This document shows, piece after piece, positions 32,883 to 44,542 of a stretch of DNA of 64,000 nt. A model generated the notes under the pieces. That model was given only the letters and a program-made list of their open reading frames with translations. It was not told the DNA's origin and ran no database searches. The stretch comes from Pycnopodia helianthoides (Eukaryota > Echinodermata > Asteroidea > Forcipulatida > Asteriidae). The translations under genes were made by a program, and so were the position numbers. The stretch is from assembly GCA_032158295.1 (NCBI GenBank), contig CM063249.1, positions 22,074,270 to 22,138,269 of the forward strand, in the 5' to 3' direction. Numbering within the stretch: the stretch's first letter is position 1; each line of letters opens with the position of its first letter.

Positions 32883-33790
32883 GAGGGGAGAGGTTACCAG
32901 CACTTGCACCCTCAGCCAGTATCCTCAGCATACGGCTTTAAAATAATACTATAAACCAGATCTGATGTAGAGTAAAATGTGCTATTTACTGCATTGCATT
33001 GAACCTAAATAACAATGTAATTTGTACTTTAGAGGGGAGAGGTTACCAGCACTTGCACCCTCAGCCAGTATCCTCAGCATACGGCTTTAAATTAATACTA
33101 TAAACCAGATCTAAAATGTGCTATTTACTGCATTGCATTGAACATAAATAAGAATGTAATTTGTACTCTAGAGGGGAGAGGTTACCAGCACTTGCACCCT
33201 CAGCCAGTATCCTCAGCATACGGCTTTAAAATAATACTATAAACCAGATATAAAATGTGTTATTTACATGTACTGCATTGCATTGAACTTAAATAAGACC
33301 GAATTTGTTCATTCTTAAGGAAAGAGGTTACCAGCACTTGCACCCTCAGCCAGTATCCTCAGCATACGGCTTTAAAATAATACTATAAACCAGATCTAAA
33401 ATGTGTTATTTACTGCATTACATTGAACATAAATAAGAATGTAATTTGTACTTTAGAGGGGAGAGGTTACCAGCACTTGCACCCTCAGCCAGTATCCTCA
33501 GCATACGGCTTTAAAATAATACTATAAACCAGATATCATGTAGAGTAAAATGTGCTATTTACTGCATTGCATTGAACATAAATAATAATGTAATTTGTAC
33601 TTTAGAGGGGAGAGGTTACCAGCACTTGCACCCTCAGCCTGTATCCTCAGCATACAGCTTTCTAAAAAATACAAAATTCCAAAGGACAGAGGACTTTTGT
33701 GAGTTTAACCTCTAAAAGTATTTACATATTTTACTTGATGACTTCATACATTCTGGAGCTAGAGGGGAGAGGTTGCCTGTATCCTCAGCA
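32883..33790 (+). repeat. Satellite-like tandem repeat, about 137-150-bp period, six units plus a partial
   Basis: GAGAGGTTACCAGCACTTGC, CCCTCAGCCAGTATCCTCAG and CATACGGCTTTAAAATAATA recur at starts near 32883, 33031, 33170, 33318, 33455, 33605 and (partial) 33758. The 60-bp GC-richer core is nearly invariant. The AT-rich spacer carrying TGCATTGCATTGAACATAAA varies in length. Confidence 0.93.
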
Positions 33791-34489
33791 TACAGCTTTG
33801 TAGAAACAGTTCAGTTTTGATGAGTTAATCCATTTTGAGCATTCATAAACTTTGCAGCAGTGATGACTATTGGTGGTCAGCAAATCATAAGACACCCCCC
33901 CCCCCCCCGGTCTCTTTTTCATTGTTCATCCCTTGCTTCCTCTGACTGCATTCTGCCTCTCTCTTTTCAACCCTGTCCTACTTTAGAGGTTCAGTGTTGG
34001 AACTTGTGGTACATTTCACAAACTTCAAACTGGCAAAGAACTGTGTAGACTTAAAGACATAAGTATACTTGTTTGTGTGTTATGCTGTCATTTAGCCTTT
34101 GAGGAAGACTCTGCCAAGAATGACATGTGATGCAATTCTTTTTGCAAATCATAAGATCACATCAGTGAGACTGAGAACATCAGATAGAGTCCATGTCAAA
34201 AGAGGTTCATAAAAGCAATATTGTAACCAATTCCTTACAGTTGTAATGTATAACTCCTATCCAATGATACACAGTTCTTGAAGGGATAAACAAACACAAA
34301 TACACTCATGAGCCAGTCAGCAAGTTGTCCTCAGGTAAACTTTACTTTGGTGAGCGCAGGTTAACAGAGGGAGGCTGCTTGGAGATAGTGAGCTGAACTT
34401 TCATATCAATCACTAAGACTCCTAGTATGCAAACCTTCAGTGTTTAAGTTCCCTATCCCAACACAGTAAGAGATGTCAGGGGTAGTTAT
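33791..34489. other. Intergenic DNA
   Basis: It has a C-run near 33893-33908 followed by pyrimidine-rich sequence similar to that near 16400. I see no gene. Confidence 0.5.
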
Positions 34490-35315
34490 AGCGCACACTA
34501 TCCATCCAGGGTACTGCACACTTGAGTCTATGTAGAATACTAACGAAAGTTGATGTACATGTGTACCATTCTCCTGGTGGGTACACTGCTAAGTAAGATG
34601 ATAGCTGGTGGATGAAAAATCCATGGAAGTCAGTGAAGTACTACACACACATTTAGGGTCCTTGTAGAATACTAGCCAAACTGATGTAGATTCTGATGGT
34701 GGACCTACTTTGAGTAAAATGATGCGGATATGTGAAAAATCCATGGAAGTCAGCGATACATATGTACTGCAAACATGTATCTGCACTCTTGCCTTGTAGA
34801 TCGAATAGAAATAAATTGATGTATGCATTCGATTTGGTGGATCCACTTCTGAAGTAAGTTGATAGCTGGTTGATATGAGAAAATCCATGGAAGTCAGTGA
34901 TATAGCCTATACCACACACATGTACTGCACTCTTTGAGTCCTTGTAGAATACTAACACAAAATTGATGTAAGCATTCTGATTTGTTGGGTCCACTATTGA
35001 AGTAAGTTGCTAGCTGGTGGATATGAGAAAATCCATGGAAGTTACCGATGCCCTACACACATGTACTGCACTTATAGGGTCCTTGTAGAAACGTAAATTG
35101 ATTTATGCATCCTGATTTGGTGGATCCACTGCTGAGGAAGATGATAGCTGGTTGGGTATGAGAAAATCCATGGAAGTCAGAGATCTTTACTGCACACAAG
35201 CAGATATTTATAATGCATTCAGAGGCTCACTTTTGATGGCAACAAAATTCTCTTTGATGGTGAAAAAATTACAGAGCGAAACCATGGAAATCAGTGATGT
35301 ACTGTACACAGGTAG
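34490..35315. repeat. Tandem repeat of about 120-148 bp, six degenerate units
   Basis: AAAATCCATGGAAGTCAGTG recurs at about 34616, 34736, 34880, 35028 and 35163, and in altered form at 35283. Between these lie GGGTCCTTGTAGAATACTA and TTGATGTAAGCATTCTGAT. The copies are about 75-90 percent alike by eye. Confidence 0.85.
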
Positions 35316-36354
35316 TGCTGGGATACTCCGATGGCACAATCAAACAAATAGTGATCCTCAACAACATCTAAACCATTAGTGACACTCAACTCATAATTGC
35401 AGGTTAACTCATTTGGTACTGATTGCACAAAGCCCCTATCAATATAGTGTATTTTGCTATCAGAACTAAAATATATAAATAAATAAAAAATACTCTTATC
35501 AGTATGAAATTGACCAAAATTTAAAACTAACAAACAAACACACAAGATTGTTTTGTCCATTAACAGTTTCTAGTCCTTGGACACTTGGCTCTATCATCAA
35601 TATCTGTCCATTGCAAATGTCCATGCTATCAATGGCGATGTTCTTACGACATTGGTTTAATTGCTGCTACGTTGAAACAGAAAAAGTCCTTTCGGTGACT
35701 TGAGTGGGTGTTCTTGATCAGTGTTCAGTTATAGTTCATTTACTAAGTTTATAATCTTGTACATTATAGTTAAAGTCCTCCTTTTGAAATCTTTATAATG
35801 TCTCTGAAGCGATTGACAAATGTCAATTAATTTCGCAGTCCAAAAGTTCCAAATGTTATCATGACATCAAAGAATCCAAAAATCCTTGGTTGTTGGAAGT
35901 TATCTCTTTATGTTGATTTACAAACACAGATGTCCAGAATGTTTGAGTTCTTTACTTGAGGTTGTTCGAGTCCTCCACTTTTGGTATTTCAGAGCTGCTG
36001 CTTGTATCGTCTGGTGTCTGAAGATGCTAACTGTATACATAAAAAACAATCAAGTACAATTTAAAATAAAAAAGAGCAAAATTTCCATTTCCAATCTGGG
36101 CCAAATTTCATAGTGCTGCTTGAGCAGAAAATGTTGCTTACAACTTTTCAGCTAAGCAAACATTGGCAGGAAGCCGATTACAAATGGTAAAAAAAGATGT
36201 AGTGTTTTGGCTGGTAACTATTTAGAGGTAAATACAATTATTTTGTGCTTAGCTTAATTTTGTGCTTAATATCAGCTCTATGAATTCTCCCAATGCACAA
36301 GCTAAAAATAAAATAGAAATGTTTCATTTTTGTTTATGTATACTTTTTTACTTC
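35316..36354. other. Intergenic DNA
   Basis: It contains a family-B-like fragment near 36105-36290 (CCAAATTTCATAGTGCTGCT..). Otherwise nothing recognisable. Confidence 0.5.
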
Positions 36355-36540
36355 AGATCAAATTTTAAAAAATCATAAAGATGAAACCATTTAGAATGCC
36401 CGAGATTGCACAGTAGGGCCTTTAAAACCAAAGATAAACACCAAGTAAAAATAATTCTGAGGACCTCGTTTCAATTCAGCCTGCTTAGGCCAAACTTCAA
36501 AAATTTGGGTCCAGCTGGCCTCAGTTTTGAAAAATCCTGG
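36355..36540 (+). repeat. Dispersed repeat shared with 3735-4020
   Basis: TTTAGAATGCCCGAGATTGC, GCCTGCTTAGGCCAAACTTC and TTTTGAAAAATCCTGGGAA follow in the same order as at 3.7-4.0 kb. It runs directly into the SINE-like segment at 36536-36625. Confidence 0.6.
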
Positions 36541-36625
36541 GAAGAACCCTGCATGCAATCAGGTAGGGACTGGAAACCCAGTCCACATCCAAGGGTTTGG
36601 TCCCAACCGGGATTCAAATGAAGAC
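36536..36625 (-). repeat. tRNA-derived SINE fragment
   Basis: On the minus strand a B-box-like TTTGAATCCCGGTTGGGACC precedes GTGGACTGGGTTTCCAGTCC. The segment around 50026-50110 has the same order (GGTTCGAATCCC, then GTGGATTGGGTTTTCAGTCC), so both belong to one SINE family. Confidence 0.55.
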
Positions 36626-36836
36626 ATAGAAGAAACCTCTAAGTTACATAATCAGGTGGAAAATAACATAATATTATCGAAACTTACCAGTGAAAGGGCA
36701 TTGTTTGACAAGTTTCACTCCACTAGTATCTACTACTATGTCATTTAGGCAGGACAGGAGACAATGTAAACTTCCACCCAGACAAGAGGTGAAAACAAAC
36801 TGGGTCCTCCTTGAATTGTAGATACCTGTAAATATA

Positions 36837-37145
36837 ATGTAAAGGCAGTGGATACTTTTGGTAATTACTCAAGAAATACATGACCATAAAAACTTATTTG
36901 GTAAGGAGCACCTGAGAGCTGATGATAGTATAAAAACATTGTGAGAAACAACTCCCTCTGAAGTAACGTAGTTTTTGTGAAAGAGTTAATTTCTCACCAA
37001 TATATATGAGTCTGAGAAAGGCTTTGGGCATGAAGCTTTTCTCAAGCATTTGAAAGCACACAATTCTATGCAACAAGGGTGTTTTTGTTTCATTTTTTTG
37101 CAACTTCGATGACCAATCAAGCCCAAATTTTCACAGTTTTTTCAT
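36837..37145 (+). mobile_element. Miniature element, family D, copy 2
   Basis: It begins AAAGGCAGTGGATACTTTTG, contains GAGAAACAACTCCCTCTGAA, and reaches CAATCAAGCCCAAATTTTCA with a truncated right end. It matches 29095-29420 in inverse. Non-coding. Confidence 0.7.
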
Positions 37146-37804
37146 TTGGGATGCTTTTAATTAAGAACTAGAGGATGGGAGTGAATGTACTATTTCAAAA
37201 ACCAATTATAAATCTTACCATTCAGTCAATAATACTAGAAGCTTCTTGTGGTCCATGTGTCTAATAAGAATGATGTCTCATGTGAAAGTTCCTCGGTTGG
37301 TCTACAAAGTACAAGAAATACCATTGATCGTAGATTTGCTCTTTAAGTTAAAAAAAAACCCCACATTTTACAAGGTAAAATAGAATGTTTCCTTGAATTT
37401 GTCAGGGTTCTATAGTCAGCATTATATTTGTGATAAATTTGTGGAGGATTTTCAACTGGTCAGTAGGTTACAAAATGCCGCCATGCCCCTGGTAATTGCC
37501 TTGCTGGTGCCCCTTGAAATGTTCCAATAGAAATTTACAATTTCCTCATAAAGGTGCCCTTTACCAAGGAGAAAATGCCTTGGTGATCTTGCCCTTTCAA
37601 AAAGGAAGCATCATACCTGGTCTAATGTACTGTAGATAAGTCCCACAGTCTCCTGTGGTGTTTTGTGGAAAGAGTCAATGTTGGGCCATGTTGGGAAGGA
37701 GAGTGCACCATGATCTTTTACTCTAGGCTAGCATTGGGTGCATGGGTTTCTTCTGTTTGTACAACTTGTATGTGGAAACCCATGGTTTCTGTACTGTGGA
37801 CTCT
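37146..37804. other. Intergenic DNA
   Basis: 37462-37620 contains GGTGCCCTTTACCAAGGAGA-type sequence inverse to the repeats at 5155-5245 and 12720-12835. Nothing else is recognisable. Confidence 0.5.
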
Positions 37805-38233
37805 GGGTGCATTCGATTAGCTTCCCCGGGTCGACCCAGGTCTTCCCATGGTGCGTTCGAATAGCTTGAACGTCAAAACTTTCTCAATGGCCACCCTTTT
37901 GTTTGTAATTCAGCGGGGCACTTTCAGGAAGTTTGGCATACTTTTTCACCTTTTAAACAGCGACTTTGTGATCAGAAGTATTTTTTTATTCGAAGATGGG
38001 TAATTGTGTATCAACTAGGGCATGTAAAATAACTTAACGTTGATAATAATTATTTTACGATCTTTCCGTGAATCTGCGGACGTAATGCACTACATAAAAG
38101 TAGTTTCGGGTCGGCTGTCCCAAGATGCATTGGTGTGAATGATGGGGGAAGTTGGCATTCGATTAGCTCATGTCAGGGGCTCACCAGGATGAGCACACCG
38201 GGGTCGACCCGCGGAAGCTAATCGAAAGCACCC
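37805..38233. mobile_element. Terminal-inverted-repeat element, 429 bp
   Basis: GGGTGCATTCGATTAGCTTC with CCGGGTCGACCC at the left is inverse to GGGTCGACCCGCGGAAGC and TAATCGAAAGCACCC at the right. The inverted repeat is about 33 bp with few mismatches. No transposase frame. I could not see a clear target duplication. Confidence 0.75.
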
Positions 38234-40189
38234 TTAATCTTCACAGTCTCCTGTGGAATTTTGTAGCAAGAGCCAGTTGGGCAGGAGAGTATATTGATAG
38301 TAGTGGGGTTTTAATGAAACCCATTTGTTATCACATGAAACCAAAACAAAGTGGAAAGTGTTAAAGCCAAGTGTCACTTCAGAGCAATTATGCAGTGCCA
38401 GTAAAAGTTGTATGACAGATCAAATTTGAGTACAACAGATCACAACAAAAGTTAAAAGGAAAAGCTGCTTTATCTTCAACATGTTTAGCAAGAAGTGAAT
38501 GACCCTTTTGCATCTTTTGTTTCTTATCAAACAAAATAAGACTCACTCGTGAGATACATGGAGTCCATCTTCTGATTATGGAACACCTCAGCTGGGACGA
38601 TTGTACGTCACAGGTCTGGCTAACTTTGGGCTCAATGTTTTACCGAAGGGCCTGGTCGGTTCGTCTAAGTGAGAATAAAAATCAAAGAGAGATATTTATT
38701 GCTTGTTGATCTTAAGCCATGTTATTATTACTTGATATCAATTATTAATCAAAACATATACAGTGAATTAACAAAATCCAAATTTACGTGCAATTAGTGT
38801 TTGTGTACAGGGCTCAAATTAACAATGGACCACAGGCCCGAGGCCAGTGATTTTAGCTTCAGGCCAGTAAACTTACAACTAGGCAAGTCTGGTTGTCTTG
38901 TGTTTTCCAATTGAATAATAATAGGCTACCTCATTGTGTAATATCTTTGTGAAAAAATGTTGACTTTAAATCTGATGATATACTTCAATTCTCTTGAAAA
39001 TAGTACATCTTCTAGCTTCTCTTAGTGCTGTGATGACTAGCTCAGCACCTTGACCAAGTTCTTTTATATTATATCCATTGACTGTTTTATTTCACGTTTA
39101 AATGTCCATGGTATCGGTATACATGTACACTGGTTATTGTATGGAGGTGGAAATACATCCGGGTTATTATGTAATACCCAGTATAAAATGTACGGTGCAC
39201 CATTGACTCGTTCTTCGGGTTCACCACCGAGTCGTCCAGCATTCAGTTTACTGCTTAACAACATTATTTTCTTTCTGTAAATACCAATTGTGTGTTTAAA
39301 TAAAGCAACTTAAGTTGTAGAAGTTAAAAAGAACTAGTGTTCAATTTGTGTTATTTGCTAAGTTTGACAATCCCTTGGGCGGGGCTGCTATGGTGAACAA
39401 ACTGTCCATAACAGTTCTTGTTCAACTCATTGTAAAATATATTCTATTTCTTGTCAACATTTTGAGCTACAACAAGCCCTGCAGTCATGTGGATTTTCCC
39501 CTAAAAATTTAGCCCTGATAATAAAACTCGTACTAGGATACTTAATTCTGTGATAAGGAGGTATAGGATATACTTCACAGATAATCGTCTCTCTGGAATA
39601 CAGGGCAGGTCTGTCCTTCAGAATACACGGCATCAGCGGTACGATCAAGGGGATGGGATTTTTAGCGAAGAGGCAGACCGGGCCGGCTCTGCAAAGCGTG
39701 ATCTGTAAGGGAACAGGGTAAAGCCATGAGAGGTACGATTAGATTCTTATGCAAAACACTGGAGTAATTTGGTTAGATGCGATCACCTCAAGAACATTCA
39801 TGCTTCTAATTATAAAGAACAAAATACAAAAAACAAACACGTAATACAAAAACGAACAGGATGACTGCAATATGACAGGGCTAGTAAACTGTGCATTTTA
39901 CTTGCCCCAAGGAAGTTTTAGTATCCCTGATTTTAAACATGTACTGTCATAACTGTATCTTTCTAATGGTAGCGATCACGACCATTTTATGGTCAAATGA
40001 AGTTACATTCACACACTAAAAAATTAATTAAAACATTTGAAAAACTATTATTCGCATTTGAAAAGGAAGATTTATTTATGAGCATTTTAAACAAGTAGGT
40101 TGCACAGTTTTCAATAGCCCACAGGGCAAGTTGAGAAGTGGTATTTACTAGCACATAGCAGTTTCTACTAGACGATGTAAGCCATTATG
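38234..40189. other. Intergenic DNA
   Basis: Short frames on both strands show no recognisable domain. I see no tandem repeat or inverted-repeat element in this stretch. Confidence 0.5.
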
Positions 40190-40480
40190 GATGTTTGGAA
40201 TAAGTGCGCTAAACTCAAGTTCTCGTGGCAAAATCATCGGGTATGGTTCGAATCCCAGTCATAACACTTGTGTCCTTGAGCAAGACACTTATAATTGCTT
40301 CTTTTCACCCGGGGGTAAAAGGGTACCTGTGAGGGCAGAGATGGTTCTTGTGATTGATTTAGCTTGGTGCATTACATATTTGGCAGCACAGGCTATATAT
40401 TCCCAAGGGAGCTGAGATGGATTTAAGGAATGAAATAAATGACCAGCGTAATAATATTCGCTCATTGTCACACTGGGTCA
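40190..40480 (+). repeat. tRNA-derived SINE
   Basis: A B-box GGTTCGAATCCCAGTC is followed by GTCCTTGAGCAAGACACTTA, ACCTGTGAGGGCAGAGATGG and a tail ending GGAATGAAATAAATGACC. This body is one I associate with tRNA-derived SINEs of marine invertebrates. The A-box side is poorly kept. Confidence 0.6.
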
Positions 40481-41352
40481 ATATAAATTAAACCTCCATT
40501 AGTGAAACTATGCCAAATCCATAAAATATATTGTCGACTAAAAATATCAATTTGATTCAATTTAAAGTAACACACCTGACCTTTAATGTGTTATCAACAT
40601 TGTAGATTACTCAACAGCGGTCAAGATCCTGTCATTCTTAAGCGTCAATTCAGTCAGTGAAAAAATATCAACAGTGAGACATCTGTTCCCCTTCTCTTGT
40701 CATTCCACTGAGAGTGGAAGGGACCTCCATTTTAGCGGCTTCCTGCAAATTGTCTTATAAAATGATATCTTTACATCCCAGAAATCATCACCGTTTTCAC
40801 AGTGAGACAAATTCTGCCCCAAAATCTTAAGTTTTGGTAAACAAGTGCACTAATTTGTTGTTGATGTCCATAAAAACATCAAAATTTTTCCAAAGTTTCT
40901 TAAGCTCATAGTTTTCACTTAGTGCAACTTTTGTTCATGCATTGTTAGTACAGGAGACTCTGCACACAGACCATGCGGACCTCATTTATTCAGTTTTCAC
41001 AAAGAGACAGTTTTTGTCAAAGATTGAGTGACTAACAGTCTCCCAAACAATGATTTCATAAATAATTCAACGATTTCCTCGAACCATGAAAGCTTTGCTG
41101 CATGAACTAAATGTCTCTTCCTGAAAACAGTGAAGGTATAATGACTAAAAATTGTAAATACAAAGAAAGTACATATTTATAAAGTTCACACCAAAACCCA
41201 TTCTCAAGAGAAATACTTGTCTCTGAAACACTGCCAAATGAGACCCACAAAGCTCTGATTGCTTAATTTGATTAGTCATGAAAGTCTACACAAAACATCA
41301 AACACTTGTTCACTAAACGTGACCAGCAGCTTTTATGCCAGACATCCAGTTT
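40481..41352. other. Intergenic DNA
   Basis: AT-rich sequence without recognised features, leading into the 30-bp minisatellite. Confidence 0.5.
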
Positions 41353-41949
41353 CTCTAGGTGGAATTGGAGGGAAGTCTTCTTCTCTGTAGAAGTGGAGGG
41401 ATGTCTTCTTCTCTGTGGAGTTGGAGGGATGTCTTGCATCCTCTGTGGAGTTGGAGAGATGTCTTGCATCTTCTATGGAATTGGAGAAACGTCTTGCATC
41501 CTCTGTGGAGTTGCAGGGATGTCTTCTTCTCTGCGAAGTTGGAGGGATGTCTTGCATCCTCTGTGGAGTTGGAAGGATGTCTTGCATCCTCTGTGAAGTT
41601 GTAGAGATTTCTTGCATCCTCTATGAAGTTGGAGGGATGTCTTGCATCCGCTGTGGAGTTGGAGATATGTCTTGCATCCTCTGTGGAGTTGGAGATATGT
41701 CTCGCATCTTCTATGGAGTTGGAGGGATGTCTTGCATCCTCTGTGGAGTTAGAAATATGTATCGCATCTTCTATGGAGTTGGAGGGATGTCTTGCATCCT
41801 CTGTGGAGTTGGAGATATGTATTGCATCTTCTATGGAGTTGGAGGGATGTCTTGCATCCTCTGTGAGTTGGAGGGATGTCTTGCATTCCCTGCTGAATTG
41901 AAGGGATGGATGTCTTGCAACTTCTATGGAATTGGAGGGATGTCTTGCA
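41353..41949 (+). repeat. 30-bp minisatellite, block 1a
   Basis: Units of the type GATGTCTTGCATCCTCTGTG plus GAGTTGGAGG (30 bp) with variants at a few positions (AGATAT for GGGATG, CTTCTATGG for CCTCTGTGG). The block is broken at 41949/41950 by the hAT-like element and resumes at 43768. Confidence 0.93.
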
Positions 41950-42071
41950 CAGTGGCGTCACCAAAGGGGGGGGGGGCAGGCCTGCGCCCCCCCGCTCAGA
42001 ACCCTTGCCCCCCCCTCTTGCCCCCCCCATATGAAATCACAGAAAATATATTCTTATAATGTATAAATCGT

Positions 42072-42947
42072 TTAAAGGAACATGTTGCCTTCAAATCTCA
42101 TGAAATTTTACTGTTTGGAGGTGTTCCTTATACTTATTAAGAGTTGTTCTTGCAATAAAACACCTTTAATGTGTTATAATTAGTGAATGGTAATTAAAAA
42201 AAAAAAACATTGACCTCTGACCCCCGAGACATGTCCCGCGAAATGTATACGTTTTTCAAGCCGTCAATACGATCGTCGGTGTAATGGGCAATAATGCGCG
42301 ATGAAGAGCAGTAGGCTGGCGCCGTAGCCTGTGGCCTGGTAAACCTATCACATGAACACCAGGTAATATACCATTCTCTACTCGACGACATGTGGGTATA
42401 GTAAACACGTCCACACCGCACTGTCAAAATGGAGAACCCTGTCTTCGCGTCGTCTACTGTACTGCAGCATGCAGGGGGAGGTCTATGGGTGGTATGGCCG
42501 CGGGGCTTTGCTGCTGCTGGTACGTCCCTGGACGCCCGGACGGACCGAGACGTGGAGACTTGCTACTTAATTATTTAACGTATGTTTTTTCTTTCTTTTT
42601 TCATTCATTTATTAACTGGATATTTATTGGAATACAATAAACAGATGGTATTCGTAATATTTTTAATCAAATAATTGCTCAGTCGTAGTTCAACAGCTGC
42701 GACTGGAAATAAGACTAATAGAATTTGTCCGCCATTTATGGGAGTCAAAATCTTGACTCCCATAAATGGCGGAGCGTTTTGTTTCGCGAAAGTTATCAAA
42801 AGCGAAGCATTTCTAAGGCACGTTTGTGTGGATCATTATATTCTACTTTTTAAACATCTTTCCGACCATGCTCATTATACATCAAACGCTTGTTATAGCC
42901 CAAAAGCGCCCAACAGCGCCCAACCCGAAGGCAGCGTGTTCCTTTAA
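42072..42947. mobile_element. TTAA-ended element nested in the hAT-like element
   Basis: The left end TTAAAGGAACATGTTGCCTT is inverse to the right end AAGGCAGCGTGTTCCTTTAA (18 of 20 bases). The borders are TTAA. The interior carries a long perfect hairpin (42728-42773). A GC-richer part lies at 42400-42570. The right half resembles a widespread aquatic-animal miniature element I recall, though from memory only. Confidence 0.75.
42728..42773. repeat. Perfect 21-bp-arm hairpin
   Basis: TCCGCCATTTATGGGAGTCA (plus one A) and its exact reverse complement are separated by only four bases. It lies inside the TTAA-ended element and is probably a structural hallmark of that family. Confidence 0.9.
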
Positions 42948-43767
42948 GGCTGCATAAAATGATGCCGTATAAAGTAAAACTTTTTTTCATATCAGTATGT
43001 GGACTATAACGCAGTCATGACAAATGCATGGAAACGCGCGCGCGATCGTATTGGCGGTAAATGCATATTGTGGTTTTGTGGTTACAGAGAGTGCAGGAAG
43101 TCACAAAGTGCAGTTAATACGTGGTGGTCTAAACGCAGACCAATAGCTCCATTAACACAACGTAGTCAGATGCACAACAGATAGATTTAAACAGCAAAAT
43201 GGCGTCTTTGCCTCGTGCTCCAACACCTAAGAGGCAGAGATGGGAAATACAGAAGATTCTGATTCTGATGTGGTACCATCAGAGTATTGCATGGACTCTG
43301 CATCCGAGGATTATTATAGTTACACCAACAATTTCAAACCTGTATTTTGATTTTGATTTGTTTTAATGGCTTACACTTGTCAAAATTATTTTAGGTTTTC
43401 GGTATTAACACTGAAATAAAGCATACAAACAATAATTTAATAAGTACTCACAGAGCCTAATTTGAGAATGCCGTGTACAACTCTAAATTGATACTTGGTA
43501 ATCATTGTTGGTAAATTAATCCTTGTATACAGTTGAAAAGTTTTATCTTATAAAAATGACAAGTTCTTCTCTAAGATGTGGTTGTTTTCGCAATCTTTTG
43601 TTACCTGCAAACTATGTAGACTGTTTTAGAACTGCATTAGTGTGTATCAACTATCAGTTAACATATTTAATGATAATCTTGCACTTCTTTGGACCCCCCC
43701 CCCCCAAGTTTAATCTTTGTCCCCACTTGCCCCCCCCCCCAAATGAAAATGTCTAGTTACGCCACTG

Positions 43768-44078
43768 GTCTTGCATCCTCTGTGCAGTTGGAGGGATGTC
43801 TTGCATCCACTGTGTAGTTGGGGAGATTTCTTGAATCTTCTGTGGAATTGGAGGGCCGATGTCTTGAATCTTCTGTGGAATTGGATGTCATCCTCTGTGG
43901 AGATGGAGGGATGTCTTGTATTCTCTGTGAAGTTGGAGAGATGTCTTGCATCCTCTATGGAATTGGAGGGATGTCTTGCATCCTCTATGGAATTAAAGGG
44001 ATGTCTTGCATTCGCTGTGGAGTTGTAGGGGTGTCTTGCATCCTCTATGAAGTTGGAGGGATGTCTTGCATCCTCTTA
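43768..44078 (+). repeat. 30-bp minisatellite, block 1b
   Basis: The array resumes with the duplicated octamer GTCTTGCA. Several units are shortened or altered (for example GAATCTTCTGTGGAATTGGA). It ends abruptly at CATCCTCTTA, where unrelated sequence begins. Confidence 0.9.
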
Positions 44079-44542
44079 GGTAAACTTACACGTAACAAGA
44101 CCTCGTGTAGGCACTAGTAAAAAAAAAGTGGTCTGGGTTCTTTTCAAAGAGAAGTAGGACTAATGGGGTGACCCCCTATCTCCCAGATAGAGTGGTTCTG
44201 GCAAGGCCTCTCCGTCAGCCTGCAATTTAAGATGACGGAGTTGCCGGCAGGCCCAGGGTTCACAGGAGATCATAACCCCCTGAGGACGAGTAGTCCATCC
44301 GGGTGAGGGGTCAACTTTTCTCTTAGATCTTCATAAAATGATTGAAGATGAATAAGGTGCCTTTAATGGCAACCTGAGATAGTGTACTGAGTTGATTTGT
44401 AGTGAATTTTACACCACAGTAAGAAGACTTGTGAGGCAAGACAGCTCCTCTAGCACTGATTGGAATACCTTCAGAGGAGACTGTTTGGACGTTATAAGTA
44501 AGTTTAACTGAGTCGGCAATGACCCGGGTACCGTACTTGGTG
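44079..44542. other. 464-bp unrelated insert between minisatellite blocks
   Basis: The insert begins GGTAAACTTACACGTAAC and ends with GTACTTGGTG just before the array resumes. It contains an 8-bp stem, CTCCGTCA/TGACGGAG (44210-44240), and GC-rich text around GCCGGCAGGCCC. On the minus strand its right half continues the open frame of the repeat for about 70 codons (through VKLTYNVQTVSSEGIPISAR) to a stop at 44323. I do not recognise it. Confidence 0.5.

Larger units (their letters stand above)
41950..43767. mobile_element. hAT-like DNA element (non-autonomous), 1818 bp, with 8-bp target duplication
   Basis: The ends CAGTGGCGTCAC and GTTACGCCACTG are inverse apart from one base. The flanking octamers GTCTTGCA (41942-41949 and 43768-43775) are identical. 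Inverted CAGTGGCG ends plus an 8-bp duplication are hallmarks of the hAT superfamily. Just inside both ends are G- or C-runs (GGGGGGGGGG / CCCCCCCCCC), which extend the pairing. I see no intact transposase. A short frame near 43200 (MASLPRAPTPKRQRW) may be a degraded exon. A TTAA-flanked element is nested at 42072-42947. Confidence 0.85.

Noticed and set aside
33860..34048. Short plus frame after a C-run near 33893
   Set aside because: Low-complexity context, no homology I recognise, no splice signals. Treated as chance.
44270..44320. Possible hammerhead-like core around CTGAGGACGAGTAGTCC
   Set aside because: The required GAAA segment and the closing stem are absent, so the ribozyme fold cannot form.
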